Positions 12,996 through 22,378 of a stretch of 64,000 bases of DNA are shown here, in pieces. The position numbers were made by a program, and so were the translations under genes. Position 1 is the first letter of the stretch. Each line of letters begins with the position of its first letter. The DNA is from Burkholderiales bacterium (GTDB lineage: Bacteria > Pseudomonadota > Gammaproteobacteria > Burkholderiales > Casimicrobiaceae): positions 50,477 to 114,476 of the forward strand of contig JADYZP010000062.1 in NCBI GenBank assembly GCA_020853025.1, written 5' to 3'. The notes below the pieces were generated by a model. It did not search any database. It was not told the origin of the DNA and saw only the letters and a list, made by a program, of their open reading frames with translations.

Positions 12996-13760
12996 ATGAT
13001 GCGACGACTGCTGCCCCTGCTGGGACTTCTGCTGATCGAGTCTGCGACCGGCCAGACGGGCTACTTCCAGGGCGTGACGCCGAAGCCGCCCGATCTCTAT
13101 CCGCTGCCGGCGAGCCTGATCGTGACGCGCACCGCTCCGGCGGGCGGGGTACCCAACGTCGTACCTGCGCTGTACACGCACGTCACGACGCATCCCGAAT
13201 CGCGCAGCTACGAGTGGGCCAACCTGACCATCCTCAACAATCCGTCCAACTACGGCGCCAATGTCGCGTCGTACAGCCAGGCGCAGAAGACCGGACTCGG
13301 TGCGACCTGGGCCGGAGTTCTGGAACTGCAGGACGCCACCGGTCACGGCGGCTTTCATGCGCTCGAGATCGACGCGTTCACCACGGGCCCCTCTCCCTGG
13401 CCCGGAAGCATGGACGGTGATCGGATAGGGATCGGCATCATCCTCGGCCGCGCGTTCAACACGGGACCGAAGGCGACTATCGACTACGGGGTGTTCATCG
13501 CGCCCCAAGCGCTGGACGACGACGTGGCCGACGTCAATTTCGGCATGATGGTGTGGTCGCAATGTCGCTTCGCCTGCTACGCGATGCGCGCCGGCAACAA
13601 GATCGCGTACGAGGAGTCCGGCGCGATCGCCAGCAAGTTCGACCCGAACACCGGGCGCTGGGGGTTGTACAACGGCGATGCGCCGTTGTTCGAGGTCGAC
13701 GTGGCGACCGGGGAGTTGCGCGTCAACGGACGTCCGGTGCAGGTCACGTACAAGGACTGA
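12996..13760 (+). CDS. Secreted protein of unknown function
   Basis: The 254-residue product starts MMRRLLPLLGLLLIESATGQ, a clear Sec signal peptide with probable cleavage after the ATG-Q region. I choose the ATG at 12996 because a GAGG sits 6-7 bp upstream; the track's GTG at 12933 and the ATG at 12984 are in frame but lack a ribosome site. The mature part is rich in Gly, Asn and Tyr, has few charged clusters, and ends VDVATGELRVNGRPVQVTYKD, which resembles the closing segment of phage/appendage or beta-sandwich proteins. I do not recognise the family. It stands alone between a basic-protein gene and a strong hairpin. Confidence 0.6.
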   Translation: MMRRLLPLLGLLLIESATGQTGYFQGVTPKPPDLYPLPASLIVTRTAPAGGVPNVVPALYTHVTTHPESRSYEWANLTILNNPSNYGANVASYSQAQKTGLGATWAGVLELQDATGHGGFHALEIDAFTTGPSPWPGSMDGDRIGIGIILGRAFNTGPKATIDYGVFIAPQALDDDVADVNFGMMVWSQCRFACYAMRAGNKIAYEESGAIASKFDPNTGRWGLYNGDAPLFEVDVATGELRVNGRPVQVTYKD

Positions 13761-13783
13761 CAGCCGCAGCGCCGGGAAAATGT

Positions 13784-13811
13784 GGAACGCCCGCAATGAC
13801 GCGGGCGTTCC
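13784..13811. terminator. Bidirectional hairpin terminator between secreted ORF and tRNA-Leu
   Basis: A perfect 11-bp inverted repeat (GGAACGCCCGC / GCGGGCGTTCC) with a 6-nt loop AATGAC lies 23 bp after the rightward ORF and 32 bp past the 3' end of the leftward tRNA-Leu. Read leftward, the stem is followed by ACATTTTCCC, giving a short U run. Read rightward, the following sequence is only mildly T-rich (GATAGATCTTT). It probably ends both transcripts. Confidence 0.75.
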
Positions 13812-13843
13812 GATAGATCTTTGCTCGACTGCCGATGTTAAAG

Positions 13844-13930
13844 TGGTGCCCAGGAAGGGACTCGAACCCCCACAGTGTTGCCACCGCTAGGACCTGAACC
13901 TAGTGCGTCTACCAATTCCGCCACCTGGGC
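13844..13930 (-). tRNA. tRNA-Leu(CAG)
   Basis: Reading the minus strand from 13930, the sequence starts GCCCAGGTGGCGGAATTGG, folds with a 7-bp acceptor stem (GCCCAGG / CCTGGGC), and has anticodon stem CTAGG/CCTAG around the loop TTCAGGT, giving anticodon CAG. A long class II variable arm, the T-loop GTTCGAGTC and an encoded CCA (13844-13846) complete an 87-nt gene. The long variable arm and the G-less discriminator region fit leucine. A promoter is visible upstream (13945-13973). Confidence 0.95.
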
Positions 13931-13944
13931 AACCGCAACCGGCA

Positions 13945-13973
13945 ATTCTACTTTTCGCAACATCCCTTGTCAA
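13945..13973 (-). promoter_or_regulatory. Sigma70-type promoter of tRNA-Leu
   Basis: On the minus strand there is a perfect -35 TTGACA (13968-13973), a 17-bp spacer and a -10 TAGAAT (13945-13950), followed by 14 bp to the tRNA 5' end. This is the best consensus promoter in the region and fits a stable-RNA gene. Its -35 box overlaps the TTG that the ORF track uses as the rnr start. Confidence 0.8.
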
Positions 13974-14071
13974 AAAAGCCCCATCTCTCCCGCCCTGCGG
14001 TTGAAACCCGATCCCGGCCCACCGCCACCCCCGGGCGTCGTAACGCGACCACGCCTGGCGCCGACGCGCAA

Positions 14072-16333
14072 ATGCATGCGCCGCGCCGAGCGCGTCGCGG
14101 CGACATCGATCCCGAACTGCTGCCTACACGCGACGCGATTCTCGCCGCATTGAAGGGCGCCGGCGTTCCGCTGCCGGCGGACGAGCTCGAGCGCGCGCTG
14201 AGCGTAGCGCCGGTGGCACAGTCGGCATTCGCCGGCCGGCTGGCCGCGATGGAGCGCGACGGCCAATTGCTGACCAACCGCAAGGGCGAGCTGTGCGTTG
14301 TCGCCAAGCTCGATCTCGTCGTCGGCACCGTCCAGGGTCATCCGGACGGCTTCGGCTTTCTCGTCCCCGACGAGGGCGGCGACGACTACTTCCTGAGCGC
14401 GCGCGAGATGCACAAGGTGCTGCACGGCGACCGCGCTGTCGTACGCCGCAGCGGCACCGACCGTCGCGGCAGAGCCGAAGGCGCGATCGTCGAGGTGCTC
14501 GCACGCGCGAACCGCGAGGTTGTCGGCCGCATCTACGAAGAACGCGGTGTCCACTTCATCGTCGCCGAGAACCGGCGGATCAACCAGGATTTCCTGGTGC
14601 CCGGGGACGCGACCGGCGGTGCTTCGAACGGGCAGATCGTCGTCGCGCAAATCGTCGAGCAACCGTCCGAGCATCGCGAAGCGGTTGCTCGCGTGACCGA
14701 GGTGCTGGGCAGCGCGACCGACGCCGGCATCGAGATCGAGATTGCGCTACGCAAGCACGCGCTGCCCTTCGAGTTCTCGAAGGAGGCGCAGCGACAGGCG
14801 AAGCGGCTGCCCACCGAGGTGCGCCCAGCCGAACACAAGGGACGCGTCGATCTGACCGACAAACCGCTGGTTACCATCGACGGCGAGACCGCGAAGGACT
14901 TCGACGACGCCGTGTTCTGCGAACGCGGCGGCCGCGGCTTCCGGCTGATCGTCGCCATTGCCGACGTCTCGCACTACGTGCGCGACGGCGATGCGATCGA
15001 CCGCGACGCGCGCGAGCGCGGCACCTCGGTCTACTTCCCGCGCCGTGTGATCCCGATGCTGCCGGAAGAGCTGTCGAACGAGCTTTGTTCGCTGAAGCCC
15101 GACGTCGACCGGCTGTGCATGGCCTGCGAGATGGAGATCGCGCCGCAGGGAGCGATCAAGACCTACAAATTCTATCCGGCCGTCATGCATTCGCGGGCGC
15201 GCCTCACGTACACGCAGGTGTGGGCCTGGCTGTCGGAGCCGACGAAGGGGAAAGGCGCAAAGGCCGATAGCGCGCAGGCGAAGGCGCTGCTGCCGCATCT
15301 GTCGGACCTGTACGCGCTGTACCAGGCGCTCGCCGGCGCACGCGCGAAGCGCGGCGCGATCGACTTCGAAACGCCGGAGCTCGAGATCGAGTTCGACGAT
15401 CACGGCAAGATCACCGCAATCGCGCCTGCACCGCGCAACGATGCGCACAAGCTGATCGAGGAATGCATGCTCGCCGCCAACGTCTGCGCGGCGGACTTCC
15501 TGATCCGGCATCCGCATCCGGCGCTCTACCGCGTGCACGACCGTCCTCCACCGGACAAGCTCACGGCGCTGCGCGATTTCCTCGCCACGTCGGCGCTGCG
15601 CCTGGGTGGCGGCGACGCACCAAAGCCCGGGGACTACGCGAAACTGCTGCAAGGTGTGCGCGAGCGCGCCGACTACGACCTCATCCAGACGGTGCTGCTG
15701 CGCTCGCTGTCGCAGGCGCAGTACCGCTCCGATAACGAGGGCCATTTCGGCCTGGCCTTCGACGCCTATACGCACTTCACGTCGCCGATCCGCCGCTATC
15801 CCGACCTCCTCGTCCACCGTGCGATCAGGGCGGCGCTCGCCGGACAGCAGTACAAGCCCGGCAGCGCGACGTGGCAGCAGCTCGGCACGCACACGTCGAT
15901 GACCGAGCGGCGTGCGGACGAGGCCACGCGCGACGTCGTCAACTGGCTGAAGTGTCACTACATGCGCGACCGCATCGGCGAGTCCTTCGACGGCACGATC
16001 AGCGGCGTCACCAGCTTCGGCATCTTCGTCACGCTCGACGGACTCGCAGTCGATGGACTCGTGCACATCACGGAACTGGGACGCGACTACTTTCACTTCG
16101 ATCCGGCGCGCCACGCACTGATCGGCGAACGCAGCGGCGTCGTTTTCCAGCTCGCCGGCCGCGTGCGCGTGAAAGTCGCCCGCGTCGACATGGAGCAGAC
16201 GAAAATAGACTTCACGCTGGATGAAGACGCGAGTGCTGCTAAAGGAGCGACGCCCAAGCAGGCGTCGCGTCCGGTGTTCGCGGAACCGTTGTCGCGCGAG
16301 AGCCGGTCTCAGAAGAGCAAGCAGCGGCGCTAG
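14072..16333 (+). CDS. rnr: Ribonuclease R
   Basis: 3'-5' processive exoribonuclease that degrades structured RNA and acts in tmRNA quality control. Seen in order: N-terminal winged-helix domain (PTRDAILAAL ... MERDGQLLTNRKGE), cold-shock domains (GTVQGHPDGFGFLVPD), RNB catalytic domain with TIDGETAKDFDDAVFC, and a C-terminal S1 domain (GTISGVTSFGIFV) with a Lys/Arg-rich tail. I choose the ATG at 14072 (753 residues). The track's TTG at 13967 would add 35 basic residues but lies inside the tRNA-Leu promoter. Neither start has a good Shine-Dalgarno. Confidence 0.93.
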   Translation: MHAPRRARRGDIDPELLPTRDAILAALKGAGVPLPADELERALSVAPVAQSAFAGRLAAMERDGQLLTNRKGELCVVAKLDLVVGTVQGHPDGFGFLVPDEGGDDYFLSAREMHKVLHGDRAVVRRSGTDRRGRAEGAIVEVLARANREVVGRIYEERGVHFIVAENRRINQDFLVPGDATGGASNGQIVVAQIVEQPSEHREAVARVTEVLGSATDAGIEIEIALRKHALPFEFSKEAQRQAKRLPTEVRPAEHKGRVDLTDKPLVTIDGETAKDFDDAVFCERGGRGFRLIVAIADVSHYVRDGDAIDRDARERGTSVYFPRRVIPMLPEELSNELCSLKPDVDRLCMACEMEIAPQGAIKTYKFYPAVMHSRARLTYTQVWAWLSEPTKGKGAKADSAQAKALLPHLSDLYALYQALAGARAKRGAIDFETPELEIEFDDHGKITAIAPAPRNDAHKLIEECMLAANVCAADFLIRHPHPALYRVHDRPPPDKLTALRDFLATSALRLGGGDAPKPGDYAKLLQGVRERADYDLIQTVLLRSLSQAQYRSDNEGHFGLAFDAYTHFTSPIRRYPDLLVHRAIRAALAGQQYKPGSATWQQLGTHTSMTERRADEATRDVVNWLKCHYMRDRIGESFDGTISGVTSFGIFVTLDGLAVDGLVHITELGRDYFHFDPARHALIGERSGVVFQLAGRVRVKVARVDMEQTKIDFTLDEDASAAKGATPKQASRPVFAEPLSRESRSQKSKQRR

Positions 16334-16354
16334 CGCGAACTCGCAACGACCCGA

Positions 16355-18892
16355 TCAGTCGGCCTTCGCCTTCTCCTTCATTGCCGCTTCGAGCGTCTTG
16401 ATGTCGGCCGGCGACAGCTGCGGTCGATCGACCTTGATCGTCAGTTTGTCGAGCTTGGCGGTCAACGCGAAGGGTGGTGTGTAGTCGGCGTCGTTGACGC
16501 CGGTCAGCGTGTCGGAGCCGATGTCGAAGCTCTCGTCCCACTGCAGGATGATCGGTAGCGTCTTTTCCATCTTCTTCGTATCGAGCACCTTGCCGTCGAC
16601 CTTCAGCGTGCCGACGCCGGGGCGGCCGAGACCGCTGAAGCTGTTGTAGACCAGCGTGCCGACACCCAGGCCGTCGTACTTGAAGTCGAACTCCACCGTG
16701 TGCTTGCCCGGGGTCAGCGCTTCAGGACCCTCCCACTTGATGCGCTCGAGATCGAGCAGGTTCCACAGGAACACCGGCTTGCCCTTGAGCAGGTAGAAAC
16801 CGTAGCCGGCGAAGCGCCCGCCCGAGGTCAGCAGCATGCCCTCGGCGCCGCCTTGCGGCACGTCGATGTCGGCGGTGATCGTGTACGACGTGTTGAGCAG
16901 CAGCGGTGAGTCGCCCTGCGGCAGCCCGACCATCGGGTGCGTATAGACGAACTCGCTGCGTCCGGCGGTGATATTCGGCCGCGGCGCGATGACCCGCGCC
17001 GCCACCGACGCGTCGAGCGGAAAGACATGGTACTTCTTCGCCTCGGCGATGAACTGCTTGCGCATCTGCGCGACCTTCTGCGGGTATTGCGCGGCGATGT
17101 CTTCGGACTGGCTGAAATCCTTGTTCAGGTTGTAGAGCTGGAACACTTGGTTGTTCAGCGGGTCGGTATTGGCGGCGCCGAAGGCCTGCCACGGCGCGCG
17201 GTCGACCTTGGTGCTGAGCAGCCAGCCTTCGTCGTAGAGCGCCCACTGGCCCATCATTTCGAAGTACTGGGTCTTGTGGCGCGAAGGCGCGTTGGCGTTG
17301 GCCGCGTCGAAGGTGTAGGCGAAGCTCGTGCCTTCGATCGGCTTCTGCCTGATGCCGTCGACCATCTCGGGGGCCTTGATGCCGGTGGCCTCGAGGATCG
17401 TCGGCACGACGTCGATGACGTGCATGAACTGCTGGCGCAACCCGCCCTTGTCCTTGATGCGCGCCGGCCACGACACGACCATGTTCTGATTCGTGCCGCC
17501 CAGGCGCGAGGCGTTCTGCTTGAACCAGTCGAAAGGCGTGTCGAAGGCCCACGACCAGCCGGCTGACATGTGGTTGTAGGTCTTGTCGGTGCCCCAGACG
17601 TCGTAGTATTTCTTGATCTGCACGTCCACCGGAATCGAGACGCCGTTGAAGAACGCCACTTCGTTGGGCGTGCCCAGCGGCCCGCCCTCCGCGCTGGTGC
17701 CGTTGTCGCCGTTGATGTAGATGATGAGCGTGTTGTCGAGCTTGCCGAGGTCCTCGAAGGCCTGGATCACGCGGCCGATCTCGTGGTCGTCGTAGGCGGC
17801 GAAGGCGGCGAAGACCTCGACCTGGCGAATGTAGAGCTTCTTCGCTTCGGCGCTGAGCGAGTCCCACGGCGGCAGCACATCCTTGGGCCAGGGCGCCAGC
17901 TTCGTATCCTTCGGGATCACGCCGAGTTTCTTCTGGTTCTCGAAAATGCGCTCGCGCAGCTTCTCGTAGCCGTCGTCGAAGAGGTGCATGGCGTGGATCT
18001 TGTCGAACCACTCCTTGGTCGGATGGTGCGGCGCGTGCGTAGCACCTGGCGCGTATTTGACGAAGATCGGCTTGGAGGGATCGATCTGGTGCATCCGCGT
18101 CGCCCAGTCGATGGCGTCATCGGCCATCGCGGTGATCAGATTCCAGGTGCCGGGGGGCTTGCCGACGAACGGATAGATCTGCGTCGTGTTGCGGAAGAGG
18201 TTCGGCTCCCACTGGTTGGCGTCGCCGCCGACGAAACCGTAGAAGTACTCGAAGCCCATGCCGGTCGGCCACTGGTTGAAGGGCCCCGACTGGCTGGCCT
18301 GGAAGGCCGGCGTGTTGTGGTCCTTGCCGAACCACGACGTGTTGTAGCCGTTGTCGAGCAGGATGCGGCCGATGGTCGCGTTATCGACGCCGATGATGCT
18401 GTTGTAGCCGGGGAAACCCGTCGACTGCTCGGCGATCACGCCGAAGCCCGCCGAATGGTGGTTGCGCCCGGTGATCAGCGCGGCGCGCGTCGGCGAGCAC
18501 AGCGACGTCGAGAACATCCGGTTGTAGCGCAGGCCTTCCTTGGCAATGCGGTCCATCGCCGGCATCGGGATCACGCCGCCGAAGGTGCTGGGCACGCCGA
18601 AGCCGGCGTCGTCGGTAATGATGAGAAGCACGTTCGGTGCGCTCTTCGGCGGCACCACACGCGGCGGCCACCAGGGCTTGGACTGCAGCGCGCCGTCCTT
18701 GATGACACCGCCGAACTTCGGCGCCGGCGGCGGCAGCTGCTTGCCGGAAATGGTCGTGGTGGCGGCGGGCGAGCCCAGCGTTCCGGTGACCTGCTGCGCA
18801 GCGGCCGGGACACCTGCCCACAGCGAACCGATCAGCAGCAAACTAAGGCAAGCGCGGAGCGCGCGGTGGAGGAAGGCTGTGGCGGAAATCAT
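16355..18892 (-). CDS. Large periplasmic arylsulfatase
   Basis: Type I sulfatase that hydrolyses sulfate esters. The start MISATAFLHRALRACLSLLL at 18892 gives a Sec signal peptide and has GAGGGA 6-7 bp upstream; the track's start at 19324 is too far. The signature CSPTRAALITGR carries the cysteine (about residue 132) normally converted to formylglycine, and the metal-site segment is PNVLLIITDDAGFG. After the sulfatase fold (to about residue 600) comes a ~220-residue beta-rich C-terminal domain seen in long (~800 aa) sulfatases. No formylglycine-generating enzyme or sulfonate transporter is nearby. The substrate cannot be told. It converges on rnr with a 21-bp gap. Confidence 0.9.
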   Translation of the reverse strand: MISATAFLHRALRACLSLLLIGSLWAGVPAAAQQVTGTLGSPAATTTISGKQLPPPAPKFGGVIKDGALQSKPWWPPRVVPPKSAPNVLLIITDDAGFGVPSTFGGVIPMPAMDRIAKEGLRYNRMFSTSLCSPTRAALITGRNHHSAGFGVIAEQSTGFPGYNSIIGVDNATIGRILLDNGYNTSWFGKDHNTPAFQASQSGPFNQWPTGMGFEYFYGFVGGDANQWEPNLFRNTTQIYPFVGKPPGTWNLITAMADDAIDWATRMHQIDPSKPIFVKYAPGATHAPHHPTKEWFDKIHAMHLFDDGYEKLRERIFENQKKLGVIPKDTKLAPWPKDVLPPWDSLSAEAKKLYIRQVEVFAAFAAYDDHEIGRVIQAFEDLGKLDNTLIIYINGDNGTSAEGGPLGTPNEVAFFNGVSIPVDVQIKKYYDVWGTDKTYNHMSAGWSWAFDTPFDWFKQNASRLGGTNQNMVVSWPARIKDKGGLRQQFMHVIDVVPTILEATGIKAPEMVDGIRQKPIEGTSFAYTFDAANANAPSRHKTQYFEMMGQWALYDEGWLLSTKVDRAPWQAFGAANTDPLNNQVFQLYNLNKDFSQSEDIAAQYPQKVAQMRKQFIAEAKKYHVFPLDASVAARVIAPRPNITAGRSEFVYTHPMVGLPQGDSPLLLNTSYTITADIDVPQGGAEGMLLTSGGRFAGYGFYLLKGKPVFLWNLLDLERIKWEGPEALTPGKHTVEFDFKYDGLGVGTLVYNSFSGLGRPGVGTLKVDGKVLDTKKMEKTLPIILQWDESFDIGSDTLTGVNDADYTPPFALTAKLDKLTIKVDRPQLSPADIKTLEAAMKEKAKAD

Positions 18893-19359
18893 GACGGGTC
18901 CCTCGAGGTTGGCCGGGCTCGCGCATCGCAGTCGCGAGGGCCTGCGGCAATCGTCGAATTTTATACCGGCAGCAGCGGCTGCGTCGATTTGACATTTGAC
19001 AGTTCCGGACATAGCGCATCGAATGACGAGCATCGAAGCCATTCGATGCCGCGGCGTCCAAACGACGCACTGCTGGACAAGTCCCGACAGATAGGCGTCA
19101 CCCAGGTCCTCGGCTCGGCGACCCCGTGCCCGACCGACGCGATCGCCGCCGTTCCTTCGCCACGGTAGGCGCGCTGCTCGCCGCCTGCGCGATCGCGTCG
19201 CGCGTCCCGCGTTCGCGACCCGTCGAGCTTCCAGTCGCGCGACCCCGGACGACCGAAGCGCGTATGATATTGCATTGCAACATGAGGCCGGAACGGCGTC
19301 GCCGCCGACCGCATGGAGCGGCACCTCGAAGATCGAACCTTCCCTTACGCGAACGACGA
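18893..19359. other. 467-bp divergent intergenic region, sulfatase / purT
   Basis: No supportable gene. It holds the sulfatase ribosome site, an AT-rich TATAAA-containing patch near 18960, a tandem TTTGACATTTGACA at about 18986-18999 on the plus strand (possible -35 elements without a good -10), and a TATGAT at 19263-19268 that could be a purT -10 but lacks a matching -35. The ORFs crossing it in the track have shadow-like arginine-rich composition. Confidence 0.4.
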
Positions 19360-20556
19360 ATGGATATCGGCACCCCGCACTCGCCCACCGCCACGCGGGT
19401 GATGGTGCTCGGCAGCGGTGAACTCGGCAAGGAGCTGATCATCTCGCTGCAGCGGCTCGGCGTCGAGACGATCGCCGTCGACCGCTATGCGAACGCGCCG
19501 GGCCACCAGGTCGCGCACCGAACGCACGTCATCGCCATGACCGACGCCGCGGCACTGCGGCGCCTGATCGAGCAGGAGCGGCCGCAGATCATCGTCCCGG
19601 AGATGGAGGCGATCGCGACCGACGTCCTGGTCGACGTCGAGCGTGATGGTCTCGCCGCGGTGATGCCGTCGGCGCGCGCGGCGCGGTTGACGATGGATCG
19701 CGAAGCGATCAGGCGGCTCGCCACCGAGACGCTGGGCCTGCCGACGGCGCCGTACCGTTTCGCCGAAAGCCTCGCGGGACTGAAGGCGGCGATCGCCGGC
19801 GGCATCGGCTATCCCTGTATCGTAAAGCCCGTGATGTCGTCATCGGGCCGGGGGCAGACGGTCGTGCGCAACGCAAAGGAGGTCGCGCAGGCGTGGCAAT
19901 ACGCGGAGAGCACGGCGCGCGTGCGTGGCTCGCACGTGATCGTCGAAGGCTTCATCGATTTCGACTACGAGATCACGCTGCTCACCGTGCGCGCACGCGG
20001 ACAGGATGGCGCGATCGCCACGCAATTCTGCGCGCCGATCGGCCACCGGCAGATCAACGGCGCCTACGTCGAGTCGTGGCAACCGCAGCCGATGAGCCGC
20101 ATCGCGCTGAAGGCGGCTCGCGATATCGCGAGCCGCGTCACCGCGGAACTGGGCGGCTGCGGCGTCTTCGGCGTCGAGCTCTTCATCAAGGGTCGGGACG
20201 TATGGTTCTCGGAGGTGAGTCCGCGCCCCCACGACACCGGCATGGTCACGCTGTGCACGCAGCCGCAGAGCGAGTTCGACCTGCACGCACGCGCGATGCT
20301 CGGCTTGCCGGTCGACACCCGGATCGCCTCGCCCGGCGCGTCTTCGGCCATCTATGGCGGCACCGAAGCGCGCGGCATCCGCTACGAGGGCGTGGCCGAT
20401 GCGCTGCGCGTACCCGGTTCGGACCTGCGGCTCTTCGGCAAGCCCGAGTCCTACAAGCGCCGGCGGATGGGGATCGCGCTCGCGCGCGGCGACGACATCG
20501 CCAAGGCGCGCGCACGCGCTGGCGAATGCGCGCGGCGCGTGCTGCTGCGCGCCTGA
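19360..20556 (+). CDS. purT: Formate-dependent GAR transformylase PurT
   Basis: ATP-grasp enzyme that makes formyl-GAR from GAR, formate and ATP, the folate-independent alternative to PurN in purine synthesis. The real start is [20 protein letters not shown] at 19360 (398 residues). Signatures: [17 protein letters not shown] in the N-terminal Rossmann-like fold, the ATP-grasp segment [16 protein letters not shown], and [14 protein letters not shown] near the active site; these distinguish PurT from PurK. Its use of formate is notable beside the formate dehydrogenase island, although the two are 20 kb apart. serB begins 4 bp downstream. Confidence 0.94.
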   Translation: MDIGTPHSPTATRVMVLGSGELGKELIISLQRLGVETIAVDRYANAPGHQVAHRTHVIAMTDAAALRRLIEQERPQIIVPEMEAIATDVLVDVERDGLAAVMPSARAARLTMDREAIRRLATETLGLPTAPYRFAESLAGLKAAIAGGIGYPCIVKPVMSSSGRGQTVVRNAKEVAQAWQYAESTARVRGSHVIVEGFIDFDYEITLLTVRARGQDGAIATQFCAPIGHRQINGAYVESWQPQPMSRIALKAARDIASRVTAELGGCGVFGVELFIKGRDVWFSEVSPRPHDTGMVTLCTQPQSEFDLHARAMLGLPVDTRIASPGASSAIYGGTEARGIRYEGVADALRVPGSDLRLFGKPESYKRRRMGIALARGDDIAKARARAGECARRVLLRA

Positions 20557-20559
20557 CCC

Positions 20560-21426
20560 GTGAAGGCGCCCGGCCCGGACCCGGAAACCGATTTCGTCGT
20601 CCAGGCGCCGGTGATTGCGCCATCGACGATCGCGGCACTCGGCCGCCTGGCAGGAGCGCAGGCCATCATCCCTTTCGGGTCGGGCAGCCCCGCCGCCTAC
20701 CGGCTTCCCGGAGTCGCCGGTGACGATGGCTTGGTCGAAGCGGCACGTGCGCAGGGATGCGACGCGGCCTTCGTGCCGAGCGACCACCGCCGCGAGCATG
20801 TCGGCGTCGTCGCCATCGACATGGACTCCACGCTGATCACCATCGAGTGCATCGACGAAATCGCCGACTTGAAGGGCATCAAGCCGGAGGTCGCCGCGAT
20901 CACCGCGAGCGCCATGCGCGGTGAGATCGATTTCGAGCAAAGCTTGAGGCGGCGCGTCGCGTTGCTCGCCGGATTGCCGGTCGCAGTGCTCGAGCGTGTC
21001 TACGAGGAACGAGTGCGACTGTCGCCCGGTGCCGCGCGCATGCTGGCCCGCTTCAAGGCCGCGGGCGCGGTCACCGTGCTGGTCTCGGGCGGCTTCACAT
21101 TCTTCACCGAGCGCCTGCAACAGCGGCTGGGCCTCGACGTCACCGCGGCCAACGTGCTGAGTGCCAAGGACGGCATCCTGACCGGTGACATCGAAGGCGA
21201 CGTCGTCGACGCGCGAATGAAGGCGGAAGTCGTGCGCGCGCAGGTGAGCAAACATGCGCGCAACAGCCGATTGACCGTGGCAATCGGCGATGGCGCCAAC
21301 GACCTGCCCATGTTCGCCGTCGCCGATATCTCGATCGCGTACCGAGCGCAACCCGTCGTTCGCGCGCAGGCCACGCATACGCTCGACTACTGCGGCCTCG
21401 ACGCTGTGCTGAATCTGTTCAAGTGA
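20560..21426 (+). CDS. serB: Phosphoserine phosphatase
   Basis: HAD-superfamily enzyme that releases L-serine from phosphoserine. Motif I is DMDSTLI starting at about residue 87, with SGGF as motif II and GDGANDLPM as motif III/IV. The ~80-residue N-terminal extension is the ACT-like domain of proteobacterial SerB. It begins with GTG at 20560, 3 bp after purT, so it is probably co-transcribed. Length 288 is normal. Confidence 0.94.
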   Translation: MKAPGPDPETDFVVQAPVIAPSTIAALGRLAGAQAIIPFGSGSPAAYRLPGVAGDDGLVEAARAQGCDAAFVPSDHRREHVGVVAIDMDSTLITIECIDEIADLKGIKPEVAAITASAMRGEIDFEQSLRRRVALLAGLPVAVLERVYEERVRLSPGAARMLARFKAAGAVTVLVSGGFTFFTERLQQRLGLDVTAANVLSAKDGILTGDIEGDVVDARMKAEVVRAQVSKHARNSRLTVAIGDGANDLPMFAVADISIAYRAQPVVRAQATHTLDYCGLDAVLNLFK

Positions 21427-21489
21427 GCGGCCCGCGGTCGGGATTCGCCGGTGGCCGCGCCGCCCTCCACACGCCGACCGCCTCGAACG

Positions 21490-21696
21490 TCAATCCACAG
21501 CGACCAGCACGTCGCTCGCCTTGATCACCGCATGTGCCTTCTTGCCCGGCGCCAGCCCAAGACTACGCACCGATTCGAGCGTGATCATGGCCGTGACATG
21601 AGTGCCGTTGACGTCGAGCGTCACCTCGGCGTTGACTGTGCCTTCCTTCACCGAAACAACGGTGCCGGCGAGCTGATTCCTCGCGCTGATCTTCAT
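21490..21696 (-). CDS. Molybdopterin/molybdate-binding TOBE protein (Mop)
   Basis: A 68-residue single TOBE domain: MKISARNQLAGTVVSVKEG followed by AEVTLDVNGTHVTAMIT and KKAHAVIKASDVLVAVD. Small Mop proteins of this kind oligomerise and bind molybdate or tungstate. The start at 21696 has AAGGGAGA upstream and is preferred over the track's longer ORF. It lies 60 bp downstream of iscR on the same strand. Binding of Mo is a family inference; it fits the Mo-dependent formate dehydrogenase elsewhere in the window. Confidence 0.85.
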   Translation of the reverse strand: MKISARNQLAGTVVSVKEGTVNAEVTLDVNGTHVTAMITLESVRSLGLAPGKKAHAVIKASDVLVAVD

Positions 21697-21756
21697 GCGT
21701 TCTCCCTTTGCACACTGAATGATGCATAGCACCCGCATTCGTCCTTCGAACGCGAA

Positions 21757-22254
21757 TCAGACTGGCTCGCCCACCGGGACCTTCGGCGGCGGGACTCCAG
21801 CAGACGGGAGCCGAAGGTCCTTCATGACCGCGACTTCGGTCGGCGCCGGTTGCCGCTGCTGGCGCACCAGCTCGGCCAGCGTGATGCCGCCAAGGAACGA
21901 GAAAATATGTTCATTCAGGCTCGACCACAATTCATGCGTCATGCAGCGACGATCATCGTGACAGTTCTCGCGGCCGCCGCACTGTGTGGCGTCGATCGGC
22001 TCATCCACCGCGATGATGATGTCCGCGACCGACATCTGGTCGGACGGCTTGGCGAGGTGATAACCGCCCCCCGGGCCGCGCACGCTCCCGACCAATCCCG
22101 AGCGCCGCAGCTTGCCGAACAGCTGCTCCAGGTACGACAACGAGATATGCTGTCGCCCGGATACCGCTGCCAGTGTCACCGGACCCTCGCCGCCGTGCAT
22201 CGCGACGTCGATCATTGCGGTCACTGCGAATCGTCCCTTGGTCGTCAAACGCAT
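21757..22254 (-). CDS. iscR: Fe-S cluster regulator IscR (Rrf2 family)
   Basis: Rrf2-family regulator that senses Fe-S status through a 2Fe-2S cluster. The 165 residues start [20 protein letters not shown], and the winged-helix recognition region is [18 protein letters not shown]. The cluster ligands are seen at Cys92, Cys98 and Cys104 with His107, exactly the E. coli numbering. The usual iscSUA-hscBA-fdx genes do not follow; instead a Mop gene does, and cysE lies upstream. The promoter carries an IscR-like box (22358-22382), so autoregulation is likely. Confidence 0.93.
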   Translation of the reverse strand: MRLTTKGRFAVTAMIDVAMHGGEGPVTLAAVSGRQHISLSYLEQLFGKLRRSGLVGSVRGPGGGYHLAKPSDQMSVADIIIAVDEPIDATQCGGRENCHDDRRCMTHELWSSLNEHIFSFLGGITLAELVRQQRQPAPTEVAVMKDLRLPSAGVPPPKVPVGEPV

Positions 22255-22349
22255 GATCTGGTCCTTTCGGATGGCGTTTGCCCGGACCCCTCCGCGCCCG
22301 CTGCGTGCGGGATCTGTTGCACGCGGAGCAATTCGTCCAGGACAATAAC

Positions 22350-22378
22350 ATTATGTTATACCCGAACGATTTAGTCAA
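22350..22378 (-). promoter_or_regulatory. Promoter of iscR
   Basis: On the minus strand -35 TTGACT (22373-22378) and -10 CATAAT (22350-22355) are separated by exactly 17 bp, each matching consensus at 5 of 6 positions. Transcription would start near 22343 and give a leader of about 90 nt before the iscR ATG. Confidence 0.7.
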
